38,869 nucleotides of DNA from assembly GCA_012838235.1 (NCBI GenBank), contig DUPQ01000062.1, positions 1 to 38,869 of the forward strand, given 5' to 3'. Position numbers and translations under genes: made by a program. This stretch comes from Clostridiaceae bacterium. Its GTDB lineage: Bacteria > Bacillota > Clostridia > DUPQ01. Shown here piece after piece: positions 1 to 8,912 of this stretch (the first letter of the stretch is position 1; the number at the start of each line of letters is the position of its first letter). The notes beneath the pieces are model-generated. The model made no database searches. It was not told where the DNA came from and saw only the letters and a list, made by a program, of their open reading frames with translations.

Positions 1-3000
1 GGAGGAGATAACTGGATTAGTATACCTGCTACCGTTCAACCGACAAATGCAACCATTAAGGGTATAACATGGACAAGCAGTAATGAGGCTATTGTGAGAG
101 TAAATGGTGATGGTCGCATACAAGGTGTTTCTGCAGGAACAGCAGTTATTACGGCAAAAACAGCAGATTGCGGTTTTGAAGCGACATGCACAGTAACAGT
201 ATATGAACCTGTAAAAGAAGAAGATTTTGAGATTAATGCGGAAACAGGTACAATAGTTCGATATAGAGGTACTGAAGATAAAGTAATTATTCCTGAAACT
301 ATTGGTGGAATACCTGTTCAGGTTATCGGTGAATATGCGTTTTATCGTAATAATTATATTAGTTCGGTAACCATTCCTTCAAATGTAAGAATTGAGAAAT
401 TTGCATTTTTTAACTGCAATAACTTATATGTTGTAGAGATTGGTTCAGGTGTCCATATTGCAGGTGATGCTTTATATAGCAGTGATTCTCTACACCATGC
501 ATATATAGCAGGTGGTGCCGGTATGTATGCAAGAGATGGTTGGATATGGAATAAAATTGATCAATTAATAAGTGTAACGGGAATAACTATCGAGAAAGAT
601 GCAATGCGAATACCTGTTGTAAGAGATAACTGGATTAGTATACCTGCTACCGTTCAACCCTCAAATGCAACCATTAAGAGTATAACATGGACAAGTAGTG
701 ATGAGTCTGTTGTGGTTTTAAGTGGAGATGGTCGCATGAAAGGTCTTTCCGAAGGAACAGTGGTTATGACCGCAAGAACAGTAGACGGCGGTTTTGAGGC
801 GGCATGTACCGTTAAATTATATGAACCCGTAATTGAGGGAGATTTCGGGATTGATCCGGAAACAGGCACAATTGTTCTGTATACAGGAACTCAGGATAAA
901 GTTGTTATTCCTGAAACTATTGGAGAAATAACTGTTAAGGTTATCGGGGAAAATGCATTTTCTAACAATAGGAATATTGCTTCAGTAACTATCCCTTCAA
1001 GTGTTGAGAGGATAGAGCATGGTGCATTTCGTTTCTGTAATCTATATGTAATGCAAATTGGTTCAGGTGTCCAGATTGCAAATGATGCTATAAATAACAA
1101 TAATTCTTTCCGTGAGGCATATATAGCAGGTGGTGCCGGCATGTATGCAAGAGAAGGTTGGACATGGAATAAATTCGATCAATTAATAAGTGTAACGGGA
1201 ATAATTATTGAAAAGAATGAAATGCGAATACCTGCTGAAGGAGAGAGCTGGATTAGTGTTCCTGCCACTATCCAGCCTTTAAATGCAACCATTAAGGGTG
1301 TAACATGGACAAGTAGTAATGAGAATGTTGTGAGAGTAAATAGTGATGGTCGCATTAAAGGTATTTCTACAGGAACAGCAGTTATAACTGCAAAAACAGT
1401 AGATGGGAATTATGAAGCAGCATGTACTGTTACAGTATATGAGCTTATAATTGAAGATGATTTCGTATTTGATGCGGAAACCGGTACAATAGTTCAATAT
1501 AAAGGTACTCAAGATAAAGTGATCATTCCTGGAGTTATTGGTGGAATACCTGTTCAGGTTATCGGAGAAAATGCTTTTTCCCAAAATAGCTATATTATTG
1601 GAGTTACTATTCCTTCAAGTGTTGTGAAAATAGAGTATGGTGCATTTCTTTCTTGTAATAACCTGTATGTCGTGGAGATTGGTTCAGGTGTTGAGATTGA
1701 AGACGATGCTTTTTGCTACGAGAATTATTTCCGAGATATATATGTGCCAGCCGGTGCCGGTATTTATGAAAGAAGTGGTCCAATATGGAATAAAATCAAT
1801 CAGGTAATCAGCGTAACAGGAGTATCTTTTAATAAAGAATCAATAAGGATACATGTTGGAGAAAAATACTCTGACCTTACTGTTTCTATCCAACCTGAGA
1901 ATGCATCTGTTAAGGGTATAACATGGACAAGTAGTAATAATGCTGTTGCGTCATTAGAAGAAGGTCCTATAAAAGGGAACTCTGCAGGTACAGCAGTTAT
2001 ATCAGCAAGAACAGCAGACGGGGGTTTTGAAGCATCTTGTACCGTTACAGTATATAATCTTGTACTTGAAGGAGATTTTGCCTTTGATGAGGAAACCGGT
2101 ACAATAGTTCATTATACAGGTGCTGAGGAAAACGTAATTATTCCTTCAACTATTGGCGGAGTACCTGTTCAAACTATAGGAAAAGAAGCTTTTTATAGGA
2201 ATAATCACATTGCATCGGTTACTATTAGCCCAAGTGTTTTAAGGGTTGATGAATATGCGTTTAAAGACTGTAATAATCTCTGCAACATAGAGATTGGTTC
2301 GGGTGTCCAGATTTTAGATTATGCTGTTAATTGGGGCAACAGCTTCCGAGATGCATACACAGCGGGCGGTGCAGGGATATATGCAAGGCAAGATCATGGT
2401 ACATGGGTTAAAATCAATCAAACAATCAGTGTAACAGGAATATTCTTTGATAAAAATGAAATTCACATACCTTTTGGAGAAAATGAGTATTATAGAGTTA
2501 AAGCGACTATCCAACCTCTTGATGCAACTATTAGAGGCATTATTTATTCAAGCAGTAATGAAGCTGTTGCTTCAATATCGGAAACTGGAAACATGAAAGT
2601 CAACTCTGCAGGAACAACAGTTATAACAGCAAGAACAACAGATGGAGGTTTTGAAGCATACTGCACTGTTACAGTATATGAACTAGTTGTTGAAGGAGAT
2701 TTTATTTTCGATCCTGAAACAGGCACAATAACTAAATATACTGGCACACAGGAAAAAGTAACTATTCCTTCAACTATCGGTGAAATAACTGTTCAAGTTA
2801 TAGGAGAAAAAGCTTTCTATAATAATAATCACATTTCGTCAGTTACTATTCATCCGAGTGTTCAAAGGATTGATGAATTTGCGTTTAGTGGTTGTGATAA
2901 CCTATATGTTGTACAAATTGGTTCGGGCGTTCAGATAGCAAGCTCTGCTATTGGATATGACAATCACTTCCTAGATGCATACACAGTTGATGGTGCGGGC

Positions 3001-4293
3001 ATGTATGCAAGACAAGATAATGATACATGGAATAAAATCGATCAAGTAATCAGCGTAACTGGTGTGTCTTTTGAAAACAATGATATGCTGATTACAGCTG
3101 GAGAGTTCTATGACCAACTTGCTACTATCCACCCTTCAGATGCAACTAATAAAGGTATCATATATACAAGCAGTAACGATGCTGTTGTGTCAATACATGG
3201 GTTGTCAATAAAAAGCAACTTTGCAGGAACAGCGGTTATAACTGCAAGAACAGCAGATGGAGATTTTGAAGCATCATGTTCTGTTACGGTTTACTATAAA
3301 ACTGTCACCGAAGAGGATTTCATATTCAATGCGGAAACCGGTACAATAACTGGTTTTAAAGGAGCTCATACTACAGTAGAAATCCCTGAAACTATCGGTG
3401 AAGTTCCTGTACGAGTTATCGGAGAAAATGCTTTTTACAATAATAATTGTCTTATTTCAGTAACTATTCCTTCAAGTGTAGAAAGAATTGAGAAAAATGC
3501 ATTTAGTTTCTGCAATAATCTACACATAATAGAAATCGGTTCAGATGTCCAGATTGGAAGTAATGCTATGTACAATGCTAATTATTTCCGAGATGCATAT
3601 ACAGCGGGTGGTGCCGGTAAATACACGAGAGAGAAAACCCTTCCGTGGTATAAAATAGAACAAGTAACAAGTGTAACAGGGATATCTCTTGAAAAAGATG
3701 AAATGCGGATACCTGTTGGCGGGAAATACTGGTTTTACAGCAATCCAGCTACCATACTACCATCAAATGCAACAATAAGGGGTATTATTTGGACAACCAG
3801 TAATAAGGCTGTTGTGTCATTAAATCCTGATGCTCATATAAGAGGTGAATCAGTTGGAACATCAATTATAACAGCAAAAACAGTTGATGGTAGTTTTGAA
3901 GCATTTTATACTGTTACAGTATATGAACCTATATTTGATGGTGACTTTGGATTTAATGCAGAAACCGGTGAAATAGTTCAATACAGAGGCACTTCGGATA
4001 AGATTACAATTCCTTCTACTATAAATGGTATATCTGTTCAAGTTATCGGAGAAAGTGCTTTTGCCCACAATCAAAATGGCACTTCTTTAACTATTCCTTC
4101 AAGTGTTGTAAGAATTGAGAAAAATGCATTTTCCTTTTCCAAGATATTAAATGTCGTGGAGATTGGCTCGGGTGTGCATATTGCGGATAATGCTTTTAAC
4201 AATTGTAACTATTTCAGAGATGCATACACAGCAGGCGGTGCAGGTACTTATGAGAGAATAGAGAATACAATTGCTTGGAGAAAAGTTAATTAA
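1..4293 (+). CDS. Giant modular surface protein, BIG2 Ig-like plus BspA-type leucine-rich repeats (5' end outside window)
   Basis: The frame is open from base 1, so the true start lies upstream; 1430 residues are visible. The protein is a string of about seven modules of 206-208 residues. Each has an Ig-like part (conserved TWTSS and GTAVITARTADGGFEA-type strands, as in BIG2 domains) and a leucine-rich part of the BspA/LRR_5 kind (VIPETIGG, VIGENAFY, SVTIPSSVERIE, LYVVEIGSGVQI). Modules end with an AGGAGMYAR-like segment and W-x-K. Such proteins are typically secreted and bind host or cell-surface ligands; that role is family knowledge, not shown here. The chain ends after the last module with no LPXTG, SLH or transmembrane anchor, so any anchor or signal peptide must be N-terminal, outside the window. 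A terminator-like hairpin follows. Confidence 0.88.
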   Translation, partial: GGDNWISIPATVQPTNATIKGITWTSSNEAIVRVNGDGRIQGVSAGTAVITAKTADCGFEATCTVTVYEPVKEEDFEINAETGTIVRYRGTEDKVIIPETIGGIPVQVIGEYAFYRNNYISSVTIPSNVRIEKFAFFNCNNLYVVEIGSGVHIAGDALYSSDSLHHAYIAGGAGMYARDGWIWNKIDQLISVTGITIEKDAMRIPVVRDNWISIPATVQPSNATIKSITWTSSDESVVVLSGDGRMKGLSEGTVVMTARTVDGGFEAACTVKLYEPVIEGDFGIDPETGTIVLYTGTQDKVVIPETIGEITVKVIGENAFSNNRNIASVTIPSSVERIEHGAFRFCNLYVMQIGSGVQIANDAINNNNSFREAYIAGGAGMYAREGWTWNKFDQLISVTGIIIEKNEMRIPAEGESWISVPATIQPLNATIKGVTWTSSNENVVRVNSDGRIKGISTGTAVITAKTVDGNYEAACTVTVYELIIEDDFVFDAETGTIVQYKGTQDKVIIPGVIGGIPVQVIGENAFSQNSYIIGVTIPSSVVKIEYGAFLSCNNLYVVEIGSGVEIEDDAFCYENYFRDIYVPAGAGIYERSGPIWNKINQVISVTGVSFNKESIRIHVGEKYSDLTVSIQPENASVKGITWTSSNNAVASLEEGPIKGNSAGTAVISARTADGGFEASCTVTVYNLVLEGDFAFDEETGTIVHYTGAEENVIIPSTIGGVPVQTIGKEAFYRNNHIASVTISPSVLRVDEYAFKDCNNLCNIEIGSGVQILDYAVNWGNSFRDAYTAGGAGIYARQDHGTWVKINQTISVTGIFFDKNEIHIPFGENEYYRVKATIQPLDATIRGIIYSSSNEAVASISETGNMKVNSAGTTVITARTTDGGFEAYCTVTVYELVVEGDFIFDPETGTITKYTGTQEKVTIPSTIGEITVQVIGEKAFYNNNHISSVTIHPSVQRIDEFAFSGCDNLYVVQIGSGVQIASSAIGYDNHFLDAYTVDGAGMYARQDNDTWNKIDQVISVTGVSFENNDMLITAGEFYDQLATIHPSDATNKGIIYTSSNDAVVSIHGLSIKSNFAGTAVITARTADGDFEASCSVTVYYKTVTEEDFIFNAETGTITGFKGAHTTVEIPETIGEVPVRVIGENAFYNNNCLISVTIPSSVERIEKNAFSFCNNLHIIEIGSDVQIGSNAMYNANYFRDAYTAGGAGKYTREKTLPWYKIEQVTSVTGISLEKDEMRIPVGGKYWFYSNPATILPSNATIRGIIWTTSNKAVVSLNPDAHIRGESVGTSIITAKTVDGSFEAFYTVTVYEPIFDGDFGFNAETGEIVQYRGTSDKITIPSTINGISVQVIGESAFAHNQNGTSLTIPSSVVRIEKNAFSFSKILNVVEIGSGVHIADNAFNNCNYFRDAYTAGGAGTYERIENTIAWRKVN
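571..4293 (+). repeat. Six full tandem coding modules of 618-624 bp
   Basis: The junction motif encoding SVTG (agtgtaac or agcgtaac) recurs at 571, 1189, 1810, 2428, 3052 and 3670. This gives unit lengths of 618, 621, 618, 624, 618 and 624 bases; bases 1-570 are the end of another unit. All length differences are multiples of three, so the frame is kept. Units are diverged (many synonymous and non-synonymous differences), so this is an old amplification, although short stretches such as the one encoding NWISIPATVQP are nearly identical at about 1-45 and 630-660. Confidence 0.9.
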
Positions 4294-4327
4294 TGATTTC
4301 TTGTTGTAATAAAGGATTTAGTATAAT

Positions 4328-4356
4328 TAGAAATCGTACAATTTGTACGATTTCTA
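4328..4356 (+). terminator. Hairpin terminator after the surface protein gene
   Basis: A 13-bp perfect stem (4328-4340 with 4344-4356) closes on a 3-base loop, 35 bases after the stop codon. The stem is AT-rich and followed by an A/T stretch rather than a clean T run, so it may be a weak or bidirectional terminator. Confidence 0.6.
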
Positions 4357-4425
4357 TTATTAGTTCAAAAACAATGAAGCAGAATATGAGATACCTATGA
4401 ACAGTAATTATAAAAGAGCTTTAGT

Positions 4426-4495
4426 AATGTCGCTATAAATGTCGGTATATATTGACATAATGTCGCATATAGATATATAATCATTATGAGGTGAT
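4426..4495 (+). promoter_or_regulatory. Promoter with three AATGTCG operator-like motifs and Shine-Dalgarno site
   Basis: TTGACA (4452-4457), an 18-base spacer and TATAAT (4476-4481) form a near-consensus promoter, with GAGGTGAT (4488-4495) as ribosome site for the ATG at 4501. AATGTCG occurs at 4426 and 4438 (12 bases apart, just upstream of the -35) and at 4459 (inside the spacer). That placement suits repressor or autoregulator sites. The same motif with the same 12-base period recurs inside the gene at 5608, 5620 and 5632. Confidence 0.7.
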
Positions 4496-4500
4496 ATCTT

Positions 4501-5829
4501 ATGAAATATTATGAATCCAACCGGCTTGAATTGAAAGAGAAATTGAACGATAAATTTATCCGTGCGGTTGTTGCGTTTTTGAATACCGATGGCGGCAGAA
4601 TACTTATCGGTGTAACTGATGACGGAACAGTAGTGGGTGTTAATGAGATTGATAAGACCTTAAAACAGATTGCAGATATTATTACCGCTCAAATTGAGCC
4701 GTCTCCGACAGATAGCGTGAAAACCGAAATTCTTATGGAAGAAGGAAAGGTGCTTGTTTCCGTTTCGGTTTTGAAGGGAACAAAGCCCATATACTGCATC
4801 AAAAAATACGGTTTTTCCTCCATAGGTTGTCCCGTTCGTATCGGCTCTACCTGTCGTGAAATGACTGAAGAACAGATTGCAAATCGTTACAAATTGAAGT
4901 TTCTGAATAATGATTTAATAACGGAAGCGGTTACCAACCTGCCTTTACTTTCTTTTCGTTCACTCAAGCAGTATTACCTTGATAAAGGATATAGGCTCAA
5001 CGATGATAACTTTGAGACAAACCTGTATCTAATAGCACCGTCAGGAAAATACAATATTATGGGTGAGCTTTTGTCAGACAATAATAGGTATTCCTTAATA
5101 TATGTGAAATTCAGAGGATTGGATAAAGCATCTATTTCACAGCGAACTGATTACGGACAGCGTTCATTGATATTTGCGTATGAACAGCTTATGAACCGTA
5201 TTGCTTCGGAAAATATTTGCACTACCGATACAACAATAAGACCGAGAAAAGATACCTATCTTTATGATTATGACTGTGTAAAAGAAGCAGTTATCAATGC
5301 TATTATTCACAACGACTGGTTGATCAGCGAACCGCAAGTATCTTTTTATACCGACAGATTGGAAGTTTTTTCCCATGGCGGATTACCTCACGGGTTAACG
5401 AAAGAAGAATTTTTCCGCGGAATAAGCAAACCGAGAAATTTAAGGTTGATGAAAATATTTTCCGATTTGGATATTGTGGAGCATACAGGGCACGGTGTCC
5501 CGACAATAATCAGGAAATACGGAAAGGAAGTCTTCGATATTACCGATAATCATATTATGGTTACAATTCCCTTTGAAAGAAGTGTTTTAAATGAAGTTAT
5601 TCAGAATAATGTCGGAATAAATGTCGCTACAAATGTCGATATAAATAAAACTGAAAAAGATATTATGGAAATAATATTGAGAGAACCGAGGGCTACATAC
5701 GGTGTTATTGCTAAGAAGATAGAAAAAACACCTAAGACGGTGGAGCGCAACTTATCCAAACTAAAAGAAAAAGGATATGTAATTCGTCAAGGTTCTAAAA
5801 AAAGCGGTTGGTGGAAGGTTATCAAATAG
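4501..5829 (+). CDS. AlbA/Schlafen-type ATP-binding putative transcriptional regulator (COG2865-like)
   Basis: 442 residues. An N-terminal AlbA_2 (Schlafen AlbA) domain is seen at about 7-130 (ESNRLELKEKL, AFLNTDGGRILIGVTDDGTVVGV). A GHKL-type ATPase region follows at about 255-350 (VKEAVINAIIHNDW, GGLPHGL, EHTGHGVPTIIRKYG). The C-terminal winged helix is at about 385-440 (ATYGVIAKKIEKTPKTVERNLSKLKEKGYV). These features define the predicted regulator group COG2865, whose targets are mostly unknown. The linker at 370-382 contains an NVGINVATNVDI four-residue repeat; such repetitive linkers are common in the family. The gene is flanked by terminators or promoters and appears monocistronic. Its DNA-level repeat matches motifs in its own promoter, which suggests autoregulation (inference). 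Confidence 0.85.
   Translation: MKYYESNRLELKEKLNDKFIRAVVAFLNTDGGRILIGVTDDGTVVGVNEIDKTLKQIADIITAQIEPSPTDSVKTEILMEEGKVLVSVSVLKGTKPIYCIKKYGFSSIGCPVRIGSTCREMTEEQIANRYKLKFLNNDLITEAVTNLPLLSFRSLKQYYLDKGYRLNDDNFETNLYLIAPSGKYNIMGELLSDNNRYSLIYVKFRGLDKASISQRTDYGQRSLIFAYEQLMNRIASENICTTDTTIRPRKDTYLYDYDCVKEAVINAIIHNDWLISEPQVSFYTDRLEVFSHGGLPHGLTKEEFFRGISKPRNLRLMKIFSDLDIVEHTGHGVPTIIRKYGKEVFDITDNHIMVTIPFERSVLNEVIQNNVGINVATNVDINKTEKDIMEIILREPRATYGVIAKKIEKTPKTVERNLSKLKEKGYVIRQGSKKSGWWKVIK
5608..5646 (+). repeat. 12-bp tandem repeat inside the AlbA-type gene
   Basis: AATGTCG begins at 5608, 5620 and 5632, each followed by a five-base A/T-rich tail, giving a 12-base period that encodes N-V-x-I/T. It matches the pair at 4426/4438 upstream of the same gene in sequence, period and even reading phase. 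Confidence 0.75.
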
Positions 5830-5849
5830 ACATATATTCATTGTTTTAG

Positions 5850-5877
5850 TTCACGTTACATGAAAAGAGTGTATAAT
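5850..5877 (+). promoter_or_regulatory. Probable kbl promoter
   Basis: TATAAT (5872-5877) lies 44 bases before the start codon, with a weak TTCACG-like -35 at 5850-5855 (16-base spacer). The -10 is convincing, the -35 is not. Confidence 0.4.
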
Positions 5878-5915
5878 AAATATATGACTTAAAGTATGAC
5901 AAGGAGATGTGTATC

Positions 5916-7094
5916 ATGGATTTTTATTCGAATTTAAGAAATAAGCTTCAGGCAATGAAAGACGGAGGTACTTACAAAGAGTATCAGTATCTTACAACAC
6001 CTATGAGTAATAAATCGGATATTGAAAAATATGACGAGGTTATCGTATTGTGTTCCAACAACTATATAGGGCTTTGCAATAACAAGGAAGTAATACAGGC
6101 AGGACATGAAGCATTGGATAAATACGGTGCAGGTGCCGCTTCCGTCAGATTTATCTGCGGTACTTATGATATACACAGGCAACTTGAGAAGGAAACGGCG
6201 GAGTTTATGCATACCGAGAGCTGTTTAACATATATGTCGTGCTGGAATGCCAATACCGGTGTAATTCCCGCTATTGTTTTTGAAGGAGACTGTATCATAT
6301 CCGACGCGTTGAATCATGCCAGTATAATAGACGGATGTCGTTTAACCAGCAGGAAAGTGGAAAGATTTGTATACAAGCATTCGGACATGGAAGATCTGGA
6401 GCGGCTTCTGAAAGAAGGCGAAAGGTTCAACACAAGGCTGGTTATAACCGACGGCGTATTTTCCATGGAAGGCGATATTGCCAAACTGGATGAGATATAT
6501 AAACTGTGCAAGAAATACAAAGCAATCTTATTGGTGGACGATTCCCACGGAATGGGTGTAGTAGGTGCAACGGGAAGAGGAGCTATAGAATACCATAATC
6601 TTTTGGGCAAGGTAGATATTATAACCGGAACATACGGTAAAGCGCTCGGAGGTTCGGCCGGAGGTTTTGTGGCCGCTAAAAAAGAAGTAATCGATATGTG
6701 TATCCAGGCCTCCAGAACATCGCTATTCACAAACAGCCTTCCGCCGGTTGTTGCGGCAATGTCGTTAAAAGCAATACAGTTGCTTAAGAGAGATAACAGC
6801 ATTATAGAGTCGTTACATAAGAAGGTAAAATATCTGCGTCAGCGGCTGCATGAAGAAGGATTCGAGCCTTTGGAAGGAGAAAGTGCAATAGTGCCTATAA
6901 TTGTGGGAGATACCGCAAAGGCCATCAGAATAGCTAAAGCTATGCTGGAAAAGAAGGTTTATGTTACCGGATTCGGTTTCCCTGTGGTCCCGGAGGGTAC
7001 CGCAAGGATAAGAATACAGGTTTCCGACGCGTTGTCTTACGAAGATATCGATTATTCGGTTAAAGCTTTTAAGGAAGTATTTGATAATCTGTAG
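5916..7094 (+). CDS. kbl: 2-amino-3-ketobutyrate CoA ligase (glycine C-acetyltransferase)
   Basis: 392 residues, the usual length for this PLP enzyme of the alpha-oxoamine synthase family. It interconverts 2-amino-3-ketobutyrate plus CoA and glycine plus acetyl-CoA, the second step of threonine breakdown. Visible hallmarks are the N-terminal CSNNYIGL segment, the DDSHGMGVVG motif contacting PLP, and the lysine in TYGKALGGSAGGF (K242) that would form the Schiff base. An in-frame ATG at 5907 overlaps the ribosome site itself (AAGGAG, 5901-5906), so the ATG at 5916, nine bases downstream of it, is the start. No threonine dehydrogenase gene lies next to it, and a terminator follows directly. The related 8-amino-7-oxononanoate synthase (BioF) is the main alternative, but no biotin genes are present. 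Confidence 0.88.
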   Translation: MDFYSNLRNKLQAMKDGGTYKEYQYLTTPMSNKSDIEKYDEVIVLCSNNYIGLCNNKEVIQAGHEALDKYGAGAASVRFICGTYDIHRQLEKETAEFMHTESCLTYMSCWNANTGVIPAIVFEGDCIISDALNHASIIDGCRLTSRKVERFVYKHSDMEDLERLLKEGERFNTRLVITDGVFSMEGDIAKLDEIYKLCKKYKAILLVDDSHGMGVVGATGRGAIEYHNLLGKVDIITGTYGKALGGSAGGFVAAKKEVIDMCIQASRTSLFTNSLPPVVAAMSLKAIQLLKRDNSIIESLHKKVKYLRQRLHEEGFEPLEGESAIVPIIVGDTAKAIRIAKAMLEKKVYVTGFGFPVVPEGTARIRIQVSDALSYEDIDYSVKAFKEVFDNL

Positions 7095-7097
7095 TAT

Positions 7098-7124
7098 AAG
7101 ACGTTCCTGCTTGGGACGTTTTAA
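7098..7124 (+). terminator. Terminator after kbl
   Basis: Stem acgttcc (7101-7107) pairs with gggacgt (7113-7119, one G-T wobble) around a 5-base loop. The stem is extended by AAG/TTT at the base and followed by a short T-rich tail. Confidence 0.7.
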
Positions 7125-7154
7125 TATACTCAAATATATTGTGTGAGGTGTGAA

Positions 7155-7934
7155 ATGGGTGCTTCGGTAATCAATTGCAAATTCAGTTCCAATCTTCTTT
7201 ATTATCAGGATGAATGTAATGTTATACTGCCGTCTTTGGCAAAGCCCGAAGACTTAAAGGTATTGTATCTTCTGCACGGTATACACGGGACATGCCATGA
7301 CTGGATAACATATACAAATATAGTAAGGCTTGCCGAGAATTATAGAGTTGCGGTGGTCTGCCCCAACGCAAAAAACAGTTTTTATGCCGATATGCGATAC
7401 GGTGAGCCGTTCTACACATATCTCACTACCGAATTTATGGAGTATGTTCAACGCACATTCGGATTTTCCTCCAGGAGGAAAGACAATTTGATTGCAGGAT
7501 TATCTATGGGCGGATACGGTGCTTTGAAAATAGCATTTAATAATCCCGACAAATTCTGTATTGTGGGAAGCTTTTCCGGAGTGTTGGATATGGCGAACAT
7601 TAAAGGTTTTGTTACAGGCGATGAGCAGACCGACAGGAAAAATATACAGTTGTTTATAAGCATTTTCGGTGAAGACCCCGTACTTGCCGGAACCGACAAC
7701 GACCTTATTTCCCTTATACAAAGAAACAAGACGGTTAACGGATATTCCGTAAAAGACCTTTTGGTTTATCAGTACTGCGGGACATCGGATTTTCTTTACC
7801 TTCACAACATGAGTTTCAAAAAGTGTGCGGAAGAAGCGAAATTAAACCTTAAATATGCTACCGACGGCGGAGCCCATGATTGGGAGCGCTGGGATGAGCA
7901 GATAGCTCTGTTTTTGCAGGAGTATTTCGGATAA
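7155..7934 (+). CDS. Alpha/beta-hydrolase esterase (tributyrin esterase / esterase D family)
   Basis: 259 residues from the ATG at 7155, which follows GAGGTG (7145-7150); an upstream in-frame GTG at 7143 is too close to any ribosome site. The fold is recognisable from YLLHGIHGTCHDW (oxyanion region), the nucleophile elbow GLSMGGYG with Ser117, CGTSDFLY with Asp212, and GGAHDWERWD with His241, a complete catalytic triad. The family includes bacterial tributyrin/acetyl esterases and resembles S-formylglutathione hydrolase; short-chain acyl esters, including acetylated sugars, are common substrates. No signal peptide is visible, so it should be cytoplasmic. The next gene starts three bases after the stop, so the two are probably co-transcribed. 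Confidence 0.82.
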   Translation: MGASVINCKFSSNLLYYQDECNVILPSLAKPEDLKVLYLLHGIHGTCHDWITYTNIVRLAENYRVAVVCPNAKNSFYADMRYGEPFYTYLTTEFMEYVQRTFGFSSRRKDNLIAGLSMGGYGALKIAFNNPDKFCIVGSFSGVLDMANIKGFVTGDEQTDRKNIQLFISIFGEDPVLAGTDNDLISLIQRNKTVNGYSVKDLLVYQYCGTSDFLYLHNMSFKKCAEEAKLNLKYATDGGAHDWERWDEQIALFLQEYFG

Positions 7935-7937
7935 ATT

Positions 7938-8693
7938 ATGGTAGGCCGTATTAACATTATTATCATGGCAATATCTGCAGGGGCATTTGTAATTCTGCCC
8001 CTTGTTTTTTCTGTTGTCATGATTATACGGAAAAAAACAAAGTCCATGCTTTTAGGTATGGCGAGTTTTTCCATTTACGGAATAGTAGTGAAAAATCTTA
8101 TATTCTCCCTTATTTTCCTCGTTCCTTTTTTGAAGACACGGTTGTCTTCCGATTATATTGTTTATTCTCTTTTTATCGGTATTACAAGTGCTTTAATACA
8201 TATGGTTACAAGATATGCTCTGCATATAAAGATAGGTATTAAAGACAAAGCGGCTTTTTCAGCAGGCGAATCGGTCATTCAGTGCATATATGTGGGCATA
8301 CCCACAACGATTATAGGTCTTGGATATGCCGTTGCAATCAATCTCGGAGGTTTTGAATACGTAGGGATAACAAATAAAGTACTGCCCGCTTTAACCTCCC
8401 TTATTAATGCCGACTATACCGAGTATCTGCCGTACGTTATCTATCCGTTTTTTGTGTTTGCATTAAACCGGATGACTGTTGACCTGTTTATTAAAAACAA
8501 GTTTGTGTCGGCGCTTACCGAAGCCGTTATCCTATCAATCTATTCATACTTTATGCTGTGCAGGTTATATATTCCCGGCACAATATTTCTTTTGGCTGTA
8601 ACGGTAGTAATTGTGGTTGTACTGATAGTATCAGCATCAAAAAAACAAGTCGGGAAAAGGCTTGATTCGGTTGACACAACTACCCTTTTATGA
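7938..8693 (+). CDS. Polytopic membrane protein, distant YhfC-like (DUF2324) candidate
   Basis: 251 residues with about seven hydrophobic segments (for example 7-28, 40-65, 75-95, 115-135, 165-180, 190-205, 212-230) and a polar C-terminal tail. The order of segments, including an xGI....R....K.......KD-A....G-E stretch at about 80-115, resembles the YhfC family of putative membrane peptidases. However, the paired glutamates and the GHGG histidine motif expected there are not seen (SALIHMVTRY and FSAGESVIQ instead). If the relation holds, the protein has lost the peptidase residues. It starts three bases after the esterase stop and probably shares its transcript. The family assignment is tentative; function unknown. 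Confidence 0.5.
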   Translation: MVGRINIIIMAISAGAFVILPLVFSVVMIIRKKTKSMLLGMASFSIYGIVVKNLIFSLIFLVPFLKTRLSSDYIVYSLFIGITSALIHMVTRYALHIKIGIKDKAAFSAGESVIQCIYVGIPTTIIGLGYAVAINLGGFEYVGITNKVLPALTSLINADYTEYLPYVIYPFFVFALNRMTVDLFIKNKFVSALTEAVILSIYSYFMLCRLYIPGTIFLLAVTVVIVVVLIVSASKKQVGKRLDSVDTTTLL

Positions 8694-8725
8694 TTAACTA
8701 ATTATACAACTCAATATGCGATTTT

Positions 8726-8869
8726 TACGGTAAAAGCAATTTTTTAATAGGGAAGCAGGTGAAAATCCTGCACGGTCCCGCCGCTGTGTGAAGGAGCGAT
8801 TGCAATAAACCACTGTAGAGATACGGGAAGGTGCAAAAGCGATGAATTTCAGTCAGAAGACCTGCCGTA
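8726..8869 (+). promoter_or_regulatory. Cobalamin (B12) riboswitch
   Basis: The conserved core GGGAAxxxGGTGxAAxxTCC is present at about 8750-8767, followed by a GxCCCGCxxCTGTG segment near 8774-8789. The B12 box gtcagaagacctgcc is at 8852-8866. A closing P1 helix pairs tacgg (8726-8730) with ccgta (8865-8869). This is the well-known cobalamin-sensing leader found ahead of B12 uptake and biosynthesis genes. It lies 97 bases upstream of the first DUF4430 gene on the same strand, with an intrinsic terminator in between, so excess cobalamin should switch the operon off by premature termination. Confidence 0.93.
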
Positions 8870-8912
8870 GGATATAGCATACATTGCTTGCGGAAGATGG
8901 GGAATGTAGTTT

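Noticed and set aside
5907-5915. ATG at 5907 as kbl start
   Set aside because: It overlaps the AAGGAG ribosome site; the ATG at 5916 has ideal spacing.
6314-6802. 162-codon minus-strand frame opposite kbl
   Set aside because: Serine/leucine-rich antisense reading of a conserved enzyme gene; no start signal.
8671-8676. TTGACA near the end of the membrane protein gene as promoter for the riboswitch operon
   Set aside because: No acceptable -10 is found 16-18 bases downstream; the promoter for the riboswitch could not be placed.
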